Shown: piece by piece, positions 36,867-45,149 of the stretch
How positions within the stretch are numbered: position 1 is the stretch's first letter
Layout: each line of letters starts with the position of its first letter
Source: Marinomonas sp. MED121
GTDB lineage: Bacteria > Pseudomonadota > Gammaproteobacteria > Pseudomonadales > Marinomonadaceae
Direction of reading: 5' to 3'
NCBI RefSeq assembly: GCF_000153025.1
Contig: NZ_CH672431.1
Span: 18,837-82,836 of the forward strand
Length of the DNA: 64,000 nt
Notes under the pieces: generated by a model
Databases searched by the model: none
The model's input: only the letters and a program-made list of their open reading frames with translations
What the model was told of the DNA's origin: nothing
Position numbers and translations under genes: made by a program

Positions 36867-38363
36867 CTATTTCATTGTTGGCATAGAGAACTCAACACCT
36901 TCTCGAATACCTGCTGAAGGCCAACGCTGTGTCACTGTTTTACGCTTAGTGTAAAAACGGACAGCATCTGGACCATAAGCGTGTAAATCGCCAAACAAAG
37001 AACGCTTCCAACCACCAAAGCTATGGTAAGCAACAGGTACAGGTAGTGGTACGTTAATGCCAACCATGCCTACTTGAATGTTATCTGAGAAATAACGTGC
37101 CGCTTCACCGTCACGGGTAAAGATACAAGTACCGTTGCCGTATTCATGAGCATCAATTAAGTCCATCGCTGCTTGCATGCTATCCACACGCACAACTTGT
37201 AATACAGGGCCAAAAATCTCTTCTTGGTAACTTTGCATGTCAGGAGTGACATTGTCGATTAAAGTACCACCCACAAAGAAGCCATTTTCATAACCAGATA
37301 CTTGAGGGTCACGACCATCAACCACTAGCTTAGCGCCTTGCTCTTGCGCACTATTGATATAACCCACCACCTTCTCTTTATGTGCTTGAGTGATCACAGG
37401 ACCAAAGTCATTGTTGGCATCTGAGAAAGCCCCAACTTTTAGGCCTTTCATCGCGGCTTGCATCTTCTCAACCAAAGCATCTGCAGCGGCATCACCCACG
37501 GCAACAGCAACAGAAAGCGCCATACAACGCTCGCCAGAAGAACCAAACGCAGCGCCAACAAGCTGGTTAACCGCATTATCCATGTCAGCATCAGGCATCA
37601 CGATGGCATGGTTTTTAGCCCCGCCCAAAGCCTGACAACGCTTACCGTTAGCATTGGCAGTTGCATAAATGTATTCAGCAATTGGAGTAGAACCAACAAA
37701 ACTCACCGCTTTAATCCGATCATCATGCAATAAAGTATCAACCGCTTCTTTATCACCATTGACCACATTCATCACACCATCTGGCAAGCCTGCTTCTTGT
37801 AATAGTTGAGCAATAAATAGGGTTGAACTTGGATCACGCTCTGAAGGCTTAAGAATAAAGCAGTTACCGCACACTAACGCCATAGGGAACATCCATAATG
37901 GCACCATGGCAGGGAAGTTAAATGGCGTGATACCCGCAACAACACCTAGGGGTTGGAATTCACTCCAAGAATCAATGTTAGGTCCAACATTTTTGCTGTG
38001 CTCGCCCTTTAGTAATTCTGGTGCACCACAAGCGTATTCAACGTTTTCTATACCACGCTGTAATTCACCGGCTGCGTCATGGCTAATCTTGCCATGCTCT
38101 TCACCTATCATTTTACAGATAGTCTCAGCATGCTCTTCCAATAACGCCTTGAACTTAAACATGATACGAGCACGTTTAATGGGTGGTGTATTACGCCAAG
38201 CTGGAAAAGCAGCTTCTGCTGTCGCAATGGCGTCTTCTACGGTTGCTTTAGAAGCAAGATCCACCTGTTTACTGATTTCCCCCGTTGAAGGGTTATATAC
38301 GGCTTGCTGGCGGGTGCCTTCAACTATGATTTCACCATTAATTAGCTGTCCAACTGTGTTCAT
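36867..38363 (-). CDS. dddC: Methylmalonate-semialdehyde dehydrogenase-like enzyme DddC
   Basis: 498 residues, CoA-acylating aldehyde dehydrogenase of the MmsA family. The start is the ATG after GAGGAAAG, not the longer frame. Core motifs: ITPFNFPAMVPLWMFP, catalytic Cys in SSGERCMALS, Glu-containing KAVSFVGSTPIAEY and QEEIFGPVLQVV. DddC is proposed to oxidise malonate semialdehyde, formed from the DMSP carbon skeleton, to acetyl-CoA with CO2 release. Third gene of dddTBC. An MmsA role in valine or inositol metabolism is the alternative, but the cluster favours DddC. Confidence 0.92.
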   Translation of the reverse strand: MNTVGQLINGEIIVEGTRQQAVYNPSTGEISKQVDLASKATVEDAIATAEAAFPAWRNTPPIKRARIMFKFKALLEEHAETICKMIGEEHGKISHDAAGELQRGIENVEYACGAPELLKGEHSKNVGPNIDSWSEFQPLGVVAGITPFNFPAMVPLWMFPMALVCGNCFILKPSERDPSSTLFIAQLLQEAGLPDGVMNVVNGDKEAVDTLLHDDRIKAVSFVGSTPIAEYIYATANANGKRCQALGGAKNHAIVMPDADMDNAVNQLVGAAFGSSGERCMALSVAVAVGDAAADALVEKMQAAMKGLKVGAFSDANNDFGPVITQAHKEKVVGYINSAQEQGAKLVVDGRDPQVSGYENGFFVGGTLIDNVTPDMQSYQEEIFGPVLQVVRVDSMQAAMDLIDAHEYGNGTCIFTRDGEAARYFSDNIQVGMVGINVPLPVPVAYHSFGGWKRSLFGDLHAYGPDAVRFYTKRKTVTQRWPSAGIREGVEFSMPTMK

Positions 38364-38505
38364 TTTTCTTTCCTCAAACCAAAATGTCGGTGTGATTTTT
38401 ATTTTCACACCTTGTTAGAATAAAAAAGTGCCTTATGCCCCGAGGGTTTAGAAACATAAAGCGAAAGCATTAAAACCCTTATCAAAACGCTAAATTAAAC
38501 TCGCA

Positions 38506-39666
38506 CTACCACCAAAGCTGTTTATAAAGCTTAATAAGATCGTCTGCACTGGGCACCCTTGGATTATTATTTGGCGAACCAGAAGCAAGAGCTTGCTCAG
38601 CCATGGTATCTAGAAGACCCATATACGCCTCCCTTTCAATCCCGAACTGCTCTGGGGTAGGCACTTTAAGCTCATCATTTAATGCTCTTAGTTCTGCCAA
38701 CAACTTTTTGTTTGCGCTTGCATTATCGTCTTGTTCGGTTGCAACCCCCATAGCACGGGCGCAATCAGCATAACGCTCAACCGCAGCTGGGATAGAATAT
38801 TCAGTCACTGTCGGTAACAGCATGGCATTAGATAATCCGTGGGGAACATGAAAAGCCGCACCAATAGGTCGACTCATACCATGCACTAGGGCAACCGATG
38901 CATTAGAGAAAGCCACACCCGCCAGAGTAGAACCTAACATCATTTCTTCACGGGCCTTTTTATCACTGCCATCATGATAAACTCGACGTAAATTAGGCGC
39001 GATCAAACGCATGGCTTCTAATGCCTGAGAGTCACTGTACAAGCTGGCTTTTTTACTCACATAAGCTTCCATCGCGTGAGTTAGTGCATCAATCCCGGTA
39101 TCTGCTGTGATACGAGCAGGTAGAGATAAGGTAAGCGTGTAATCAACCAAGGCTGCAACAGGCATAAAACCTATGCCCATACAGAGCATTTTTTCATCTG
39201 TTTTCTCATCGGTAATGATAGTCACCTTAGTCACTTCAGAGCCCGTACCCGCAGTCGTTGGAATAGCAATAATAGGAAGTCCAGCTTCGGTGACAACACG
39301 GGGAAATTTATAGTCACGCATTTCGCCACCAAATTTACCCAAGATACTCATGGCTTTGGCACTATCAATTGGGCTGCCGCCACCTAGGGCAATAATGCTG
39401 TCGTAGTCGCCTTCTTGAATACGCTTAACACCCGCTTGAATAGAAGCCACGGTTGGCTCTGGGACAGTGTCATCAAAAATGTCGGCAGGCATATCTTGCT
39501 CAGCAAGTACTGCCTGAATTTTTTCGGCGTATCCTAATTGAACCATCATTTTATCTGTGATGATTAAAGGGTGACGACAACCTAAACTCGCCAAAATATT
39601 TGGCGTCGCATGACTCGCGTTTTCACCAACTTGTAACATGCGCGGAAGAATAATTTGAGTAGACAT
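38506..39666 (-). CDS. dddB: Iron-containing alcohol dehydrogenase DddB
   Basis: 386 residues, group III Fe-dependent alcohol dehydrogenase. The nucleotide-binding loop is ALGGGSPIDSAKAM and GTGSEVTKVTIIT; metal ligands fall in DALTHAMEAYVSKKA, HGMSRPIGAAFHVPHG. In Marinomonas DddB is proposed to oxidise 3-hydroxypropionate, produced after DddD releases dimethyl sulfide, to malonate semialdehyde. Second gene of the operon, 114 bp after dddT across a stable stem and 142 bp before dddC. Confidence 0.92.
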   Translation of the reverse strand: MSTQIILPRMLQVGENASHATPNILASLGCRHPLIITDKMMVQLGYAEKIQAVLAEQDMPADIFDDTVPEPTVASIQAGVKRIQEGDYDSIIALGGGSPIDSAKAMSILGKFGGEMRDYKFPRVVTEAGLPIIAIPTTAGTGSEVTKVTIITDEKTDEKMLCMGIGFMPVAALVDYTLTLSLPARITADTGIDALTHAMEAYVSKKASLYSDSQALEAMRLIAPNLRRVYHDGSDKKAREEMMLGSTLAGVAFSNASVALVHGMSRPIGAAFHVPHGLSNAMLLPTVTEYSIPAAVERYADCARAMGVATEQDDNASANKKLLAELRALNDELKVPTPEQFGIEREAYMGLLDTMAEQALASGSPNNNPRVPSADDLIKLYKQLWW

Positions 39667-39736
39667 ATCGCCTCCTTGAAATTAAAAAAATTTGATCTGT
39701 TATTGGGCTAGCCAGTTAAACTTGTCCGTTCACCTA

Positions 39737-39762
39737 CTGGCTTGGGCTATTTCCCAAGCCAG
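39737..39762 (-). other. Intercistronic hairpin between dddT and dddB
   Basis: CTGGCTTGGG and CCCAAGCCAG form a perfect 10-bp stem with a 6-base loop, 19 bp beyond the dddT stop. There is no T-run on the minus strand, so it more likely stabilises message or sets dddT:dddB ratio than terminates. Confidence 0.6.
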
Positions 39763-39780
39763 AATTTTACTTTCTTTAAA

Positions 39781-41364
39781 CTATTCCACTCCCGTGGCAC
39801 GAGGCACGTGTTTAAGTGTTTTGGCAGGTAATGCCTCTGCTCTTAATGACTTAATCAAACCGTAAGTTGCCAAGATCACAATAAAAGAGAAAGGTAAGGC
39901 CGCCACGATAGAAGCAGTTTGTAAGGCTTTTAGGCCACCAGCATAAAGAAGAACAGCAGCAACAGCGCCTATAGCAAAGCCCCAGAACACACGGTATTTA
40001 ACGGGTGGTTGCTCATCGCCCATTGAAATCAGGGTACAAATAACCAAGGTGGCGGAGTCTGCTGAAGTAACAAAGTAGGTAATCAGCATCAAGGTACAGA
40101 TCGCTGAAATGACAAGGGTAATCACACTACCTGCCCCCATAGCTTCAATGGTCGTAAATAGAGCCATAGTCGTATCGGCATTTACGGCCTCAGTAATGCC
40201 ACCAGCACCAAAGAGCTCAACAAACATTGCGGTATTACCAAAGATAGTGATCCAGAATGCCGCTAGAATCGTTGGCGCCACTAACACACCCAATACAAAC
40301 TCACGGATAGTACGGCCTTTAGAGATACGTGCGATAAAGACACCACAGAAAGGCGCCCAAGCAATCCACCATCCCCAATAGAAGATAGTCCACCAACCTT
40401 GCCATTGACCTTCTGGGTTTGGATCTACCCAAAGACCCAGTTCAACGGCATGAAATAAGTAGTCACCAATGTTGGTAAAGAAAGCCCCCAACACATACGC
40501 AGTTGGACCAAAAATAATGAAAAGCACTAGGATCAAAATTGTCAGGTGCATATTCAATTCACTTAAGATTCGAATTCCTTTATTTAAGCCGGTTAAAACA
40601 GACGCTGTCGCAATAATAGATAAAACCGCGATCAAGATAATTTGATTAGAGGTAGAAATCTCAACCCCGGTCAAATAAGACAGGCCCGCATTCATTTGCT
40701 GAGCACCTAAACCTAACGAGGTCGCAATACCAAACACGGTACCAAAGACAGCAAGCAAGTCTGCTGCGTGGCCAATGGGTCCATAAATACGATCACCAAA
40801 AATAGGGTACAAACTTGAACGAATAGAAAGCGGTAAGCCTTTGCGATAAGAGAAGTAAGCTAAGATCAAACCAATAACAGCAAACAACCCCCAGCCGTGT
40901 AGCCCCCAGTGGAAAATCGAGATACGCATGGCGACCTGAGCGGCTTCAACCGTTTGCTGCTGAGCTTCACTAATTAGTGGGTTACTTTGGAAGTGATAAA
41001 TGGGCTCAGCAATACTCCAAAATAGAATACCGATACCGATACCAGCCCCAAATAACATAGAGAACCAAGCGAAATTACTAAATTCAGGCCGATCAGAGTC
41101 TTTACCTAGACGTATATCCCCATAACGGCTAAAGGCTAGCCAGACAGCAAAAAATAGGAAGAAACTGATTAAGCCAATGTAATACCAAGCTAATTCAGCG
41201 GCGATAAACCCCTTGGCTGCACTATAAATGGAACTGGCATAGGCAGGATCAATGACAGTGAAAAGGACAAATGCCATCACCAACACTGCCGAGCCCACCG
41301 CTATGATAGGATGCGCCCCCGCAAACAAGCCCGCCTTAGGTAACACATAAGATTTGTTATTCAT
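39781..41364 (-). CDS. dddT: BCCT-family DMSP transporter DddT
   Basis: 527 residues, about twelve membrane helices of the betaine/carnitine/choline transporter family. Family motifs are visible: the glycine-rich MLFGAGIGIGILFWSIAEP and the later WWIAWAPFCGVFIARISKGRTIREF around helix 8. Related Marinomonas DddT imports dimethylsulfoniopropionate, structurally similar to glycine betaine. The ATG was chosen for its GGGAG ribosome site; an upstream ATG lacks one. First gene of the minus-strand ddd operon, facing dddD across a 550-bp divergent region. Confidence 0.92.
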   Translation of the reverse strand: MNNKSYVLPKAGLFAGAHPIIAVGSAVLVMAFVLFTVIDPAYASSIYSAAKGFIAAELAWYYIGLISFFLFFAVWLAFSRYGDIRLGKDSDRPEFSNFAWFSMLFGAGIGIGILFWSIAEPIYHFQSNPLISEAQQQTVEAAQVAMRISIFHWGLHGWGLFAVIGLILAYFSYRKGLPLSIRSSLYPIFGDRIYGPIGHAADLLAVFGTVFGIATSLGLGAQQMNAGLSYLTGVEISTSNQIILIAVLSIIATASVLTGLNKGIRILSELNMHLTILILVLFIIFGPTAYVLGAFFTNIGDYLFHAVELGLWVDPNPEGQWQGWWTIFYWGWWIAWAPFCGVFIARISKGRTIREFVLGVLVAPTILAAFWITIFGNTAMFVELFGAGGITEAVNADTTMALFTTIEAMGAGSVITLVISAICTLMLITYFVTSADSATLVICTLISMGDEQPPVKYRVFWGFAIGAVAAVLLYAGGLKALQTASIVAALPFSFIVILATYGLIKSLRAEALPAKTLKHVPRATGVE

Positions 41365-41700
41365 TTGCCGCTCCCATTTTATCAACCACTAGACTAAAAC
41401 CATTGTCTAAGGTGACCTTGAGAGGCAAGGTGAAGACGAGAGTATCTCTGCTTTTTTGGTTCATAATTCAATTCTCACTTTTTGTTCTTATTATGATTTT
41501 TGTCATGCCGCTTCACCCCAGCCTAGGCCAGTTTTTAATTTGGTGAAGACAAGCTGCAAATTGATTCGAAAGCCATTGTTAAGAATCCGAATCAAACTGA
41601 GAAGCAATAAAAAAACGTGCTAAGACCCCAAAAAATTTATGGCTCTTTTTTTTATCAGTAACTTACACCCTCTATTAGTAGATAAATTCGTCTAGCCATA

Positions 41701-41731
41701 AAAAAAATGACATCTCAGGTCATTTTTTTAT
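41701..41731. terminator. Terminator-like hairpin inside the dddT-dddD divergent region
   Basis: AAAAAAATGAC and GTCATTTTTTT form a perfect 11-bp stem with a 7-base loop; A-rich and T-rich flanks make it a good terminator on either strand. It lies between two genes that diverge, where no known transcript should end. The rest of the region (41365-41917) holds no convincing ORF. Confidence 0.75.
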
Positions 41732-41820
41732 TGCTGGTTCGTCAATTAATTCACTCCTAACATGCTTTTCATCGATGCTCTGGGCACGCCCATCACTGCA
41801 ATTGGCATCGTAAAACCTAA

Positions 41821-41842
41821 ATACGACCGGCATCACCGGTAT
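41821..41842. promoter_or_regulatory. Imperfect palindrome upstream of dddD, candidate DddR site
   Basis: ATACGACCGG faces CACCGGTAT across a short centre, 76 bp upstream of the dddD start. GC-rich arms in an AT-rich region and the position fit a LysR-type recognition site, but no DddR consensus is known to me. Confidence 0.3.
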
Positions 41843-41917
41843 AACAAAAACAAATGATTCCGGCCCCTACACACAAACTTGGTCGTGCTGGAACTAGGTT
41901 AATTAGGAAAGCGTAAT

Positions 41918-44431
41918 ATGAACAAAAAAAATCAATTGCCTTTGGCGGGTGTTCGAGTTGCTGACTTCGGACAACAAATTGCTGGGCCTGCTGTCGCCAT
42001 GGTATTAGCCGATTTAGGTGCGACTGTTGTGCGCATCGATCCTCCTCAAGGACCAAGCTGGCAACATCCTGCCAATGCTATCTTGAATCGAAATAAATCT
42101 TGTTTAAAACTCGATTTAAAAACGCAAGCTGGATTAGATCAAGCACTGGAAATCATAGAAAATGTTGATGTCATCATTGAAAGTTTTCGTCCTGGTGTGA
42201 TGCAAAGATTGGGTATAGATTTCAGTGCCTTACGCCAGCAAAGACCTGACCTGATTACCCTTTCTATCCCAGGTTTTGCCAGTAATGACGAGTTACGTCG
42301 CGACTGGAAAGCCACAGAAGCCGTTGTCGCAGCCACTTCAGGCGCTTACACAGATATGGGATTTAACCGAGTATTAATGGGGGTTAATCCTAGCTTTTCG
42401 CCCCTACCTTTAGGTTCATCCTATGCCACCTCTTTAGCAGCGAGTTCAGTGGTTTTAGCCTTATTCGAACGTGAAAAAACAGGCCGAGGCGATCAAATAG
42501 AAGTGCCGGTTACTGCGGCATTGATGGAAGGTTTATCCTACAACTCTTATGTCATCGACCAATTACCAGAACGCTATAAAACCATGCGTGAATTGGAAAT
42601 AGAGCACCGTAAAGCAAACAATATCGAAATGGATCTAACCTACCAAGACTTACAAGAATATCTTGATCCTTTCTACCGCACTTATGTGTGCGCAGATGGC
42701 CGCATGTTCTACTGCGTTTGTCCCTCACACCGTAATCACGCGAAACGAGCGCTACAGGCATTAGGTATTTATGAAGAACTCATGGCAGAAGGCCTACCAG
42801 ATGTGAAAGACCTGCATATGCCATCAGCAGAATGGGAAGGTGAAACCTCAATTGGTGTTTACCCACTACCTAAAAAATGGGCTGATATTATTTCTGCCAA
42901 AATGAAAAAAGCCTTCTTACAAAAAACCTCTGACGAATGGGGTGTCATCTTTGGGGAAGGCCAAATTCCAGGTGCACCTCACCGCACAACGCAAGAATGG
43001 GTAAATAACGAATATTCTAATGAGTCTGGCCTCATCGTTGAAGTCAATGACCCTGAGTTTGGTACCATGAAACAACCTGGCCCCATTGCTTGGTTAGAAA
43101 ATGAAGCGGAAGCCATGTTAACACCCGCACCTCGAAAAGAAGTTAGCTTTACCGCTGCGCTAGACGAACTTCATCAAGCACTTGAAGCAGACACTTCAAC
43201 TCGTCCAAAAGGAGATGCGATTCATGCTGCGACAGGAGAGGCTTGGCTAAAAGATTTACGTATTCTTGATTTAACAAATGTCATCGCAGGCCCTCACTCA
43301 ACCGCGTTTATGGCGCGCTTTGGTGCCAAGGTCACCAAGCTTGACCCTGTTACACCTTTATATGATCCATTGATTGGCACCCTTTTCACCTTCCAAACCG
43401 GGGTTGGCAAGCAAAGCGCATTAGTGGATATCACGACAGAAGAAGGCCGTGAAGTATTTAATAAGCTGGTTAAGAATGTCGACATGGTGGTGATAAATGC
43501 CCCCGACCGCCAAATGCTTCCTTTGGGTCTAGACCAAGATTCACTGCTCGCCATTAATCCTGATGTTCTCTTCTGTCGCCTTGATTGCTTCGGCGCACCA
43601 CGCAATGGCAGTAAGAAAAACTACATAGGTTATGATGACATTATTCAAGCAAACAGCGGTATCATGAGCCGTTTTGGCCGTCCAGAAACACCGGAAGAAC
43701 ACGCTCACCTAGGTACTTTAGATGTTAACTGTGGCTTTGCCGCCGGCTTAGGCATGGCAGTGTCGCTTTTCCATCAGCAAAAAACGGGTAAAGTCAGCCG
43801 CTCTAGAACCTCTCTTTCGGCAGTGACCAACCTAGCACAACTACCATTTGCCTTTGATTATGAAGGTAGGGCGCCTTTTGATGAGCCATCTGGCCGCGAA
43901 GCCTTAGGAAACAATGCCCTTTCACACTTCTACCCCACTAGCGATGGCTGGATTTTCCTCGACTCAAACTTGGGTGAAATTGATCAACTTGAACAAATTG
44001 AAGGTTTACAGGAGATTAAAGCCGCTCAAGATAAAGCCAGCTTTATCAGTCAGAGCTTACAAAAGGCGCCTACATCCTACTGGGTTGATGTATTTATTGC
44101 AGCAGATATTGCAGCAGCTAAACCCATGGCGATTGAGGACTTAAGAGAAGAGAATAGTCGTATCGCAGATAAGACAGTTGGCATCAACAGGGGCAGTTTT
44201 GCTTTCTCTATTTACCCGGACCACCCAAGTGGACACTGTATCACCCAAATCGATCAATACGCCATTAGACCGACTGAATCCAAAGTAATCGCAGTGACAC
44301 CGACAGAAGCCTTTGGTCATTCAACAAAACAGGTTTTGGCAGAGCTGGGTTATAGCGAAAAAGAGATTGAATCCATGCTAACGAGAAAAATAGCCGGCTT
44401 AGGCTGGGGAAAAGAGTTTTTACCTAGCTAG
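41918..44431 (+). CDS. dddD: DMSP CoA-transferase/lyase DddD
   Basis: 837 residues, two tandem class III CoA-transferase (CaiB) domains: about 1-400 (VRVADFGQQIAGPAVAMVLADLGATVVRID) and about 445-830 (LRILDLTNVIAGPHSTAFMARFGAKVTKLD). DddD adds CoA to DMSP and releases dimethyl sulfide plus 3-hydroxypropionyl-CoA. The catalytic Asp is kept in the second domain as D602 (HLGTLDVNCGFAAG), the same number as in the characterised enzyme; the first domain has GSSYATS at the equivalent place and has lost it. GGAAAGCG precedes the ATG. The stop TAG is also the first base triplet of a MITE-like element. Confidence 0.97.
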   Translation: MNKKNQLPLAGVRVADFGQQIAGPAVAMVLADLGATVVRIDPPQGPSWQHPANAILNRNKSCLKLDLKTQAGLDQALEIIENVDVIIESFRPGVMQRLGIDFSALRQQRPDLITLSIPGFASNDELRRDWKATEAVVAATSGAYTDMGFNRVLMGVNPSFSPLPLGSSYATSLAASSVVLALFEREKTGRGDQIEVPVTAALMEGLSYNSYVIDQLPERYKTMRELEIEHRKANNIEMDLTYQDLQEYLDPFYRTYVCADGRMFYCVCPSHRNHAKRALQALGIYEELMAEGLPDVKDLHMPSAEWEGETSIGVYPLPKKWADIISAKMKKAFLQKTSDEWGVIFGEGQIPGAPHRTTQEWVNNEYSNESGLIVEVNDPEFGTMKQPGPIAWLENEAEAMLTPAPRKEVSFTAALDELHQALEADTSTRPKGDAIHAATGEAWLKDLRILDLTNVIAGPHSTAFMARFGAKVTKLDPVTPLYDPLIGTLFTFQTGVGKQSALVDITTEEGREVFNKLVKNVDMVVINAPDRQMLPLGLDQDSLLAINPDVLFCRLDCFGAPRNGSKKNYIGYDDIIQANSGIMSRFGRPETPEEHAHLGTLDVNCGFAAGLGMAVSLFHQQKTGKVSRSRTSLSAVTNLAQLPFAFDYEGRAPFDEPSGREALGNNALSHFYPTSDGWIFLDSNLGEIDQLEQIEGLQEIKAAQDKASFISQSLQKAPTSYWVDVFIAADIAAAKPMAIEDLREENSRIADKTVGINRGSFAFSIYPDHPSGHCITQIDQYAIRPTESKVIAVTPTEAFGHSTKQVLAELGYSEKEIESMLTRKIAGLGWGKEFLPS

Positions 44432-44695
44432 GGAACCTGCGAATAAGTCCTCCCGCCTCAGCGTGTGGATAAAAGTGCCTAGATTTAAGACGAGGTGCGC
44501 AACTTAATAGTCATTCTATTGATTAGTGCCTCAATATAAAGATAGGGCTTTTAGGCCACGCCCTTCGGGTCTTACAGAAAAAGTGTCACCCCGTGTTGTG
44601 ACTTTTTGAAAGGTACCTACATTACGTCAAAGTCACGCCTTGCTTGACACTTTTTCTGATAAGACTGAGAACAGGTGACTTAATCGCAGGCTCCC
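44432..44695. mobile_element. MITE-like palindromic element, 264 bp
   Basis: It begins GGAACCTGCGAATAAG and ends CTTAATCGCAGGCTCC, imperfect terminal inverted repeats of 16 bp. TAG (or CTAG) flanks both ends; the left TAG is the dddD stop codon. A second nested palindrome fills the centre: CAGAAAAAGTGTCA at 44575 with its exact complement at 44645, and GTGACTTT at 44598 with AAAGTCAC at 44629. It has no ORF for a transposase, so it would be non-autonomous. Confidence 0.8.
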
Positions 44696-44698
44696 TAG

Positions 44699-44775
44699 GG
44701 AACCTGCGAATAAGCCCTCCCGCCTCAGCGTGTGGATAACCCCCCTGAGAAGAGGTCGCTTAATCGAAGGCTCCT
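44699..44775. mobile_element. MITE-like palindromic element, short copy, 77 bp
   Basis: The first 40 bp (GGAACCTGCGAATAAG, then a CCTCCCGCCTCAGCG stretch) repeat those of the neighbouring 264-bp element with one change; the right end CTTAATCGAAGGCTCC matches its right end. TAG flanks both sides. The central nested palindrome is missing, so this is either the basic form of the element or a deletion derivative. Confidence 0.8.
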
Positions 44776-44800
44776 TAGTACTCGATTTAAATAAATGACT

Positions 44801-44843
44801 AAAAAAGGTTAGACGCTGTTTTGTAGGTCTAACCTTTTTTTGT
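44801..44843 (+). terminator. Strong terminator downstream of dddD
   Basis: AAAAAAGGTTAGAC and GTCTAACCTTTTTT form a perfect 14-bp stem with a 12-base loop and T-run. It is the first good terminator after dddD, 370 bp past the stop and beyond the two MITE-like elements. Confidence 0.92.
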
Positions 44844-44995
44844 TTTACACAAATACACTAATTGATTTTTTTGACTAAACTTGAGCCGTGGCAAGAATAT
44901 TATAGCCGTATAAAACTAAAGTTTAATTACACTTGAGCATTTTTAATTAGAAATTACTGAATAAAGCTCAAATCCAATAAAAACGAGGGATAACA

Positions 44996-45040
44996 ATGAT
45001 TAACCCGATATTTTTAATTACTAAAACACGTATATTTTAA
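44996..45040 (+). CDS. Possible 14-residue leader peptide before the chemoreceptor gene
   Basis: ATG with a strong CGAGGGATAACA ribosome site opens MINPIFLITKTRIF followed by TAA, ending 109 bp before the chemoreceptor start. The surrounding region (44843-45149) is AT-rich and otherwise empty. The good ribosome site in non-coding DNA is the only evidence; it may be chance. Confidence 0.3.
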   Translation: MINPIFLITKTRIF

Positions 45041-45149
45041 ACAATTAGTTACCTAATTAAGATATGTTTTGAAATGGTTTACTAATATAGTCAATTTCAA
45101 TTCATTTCCTTTAAAAACCTTACAATATTTTTCTTATTCTGGAGATTCA

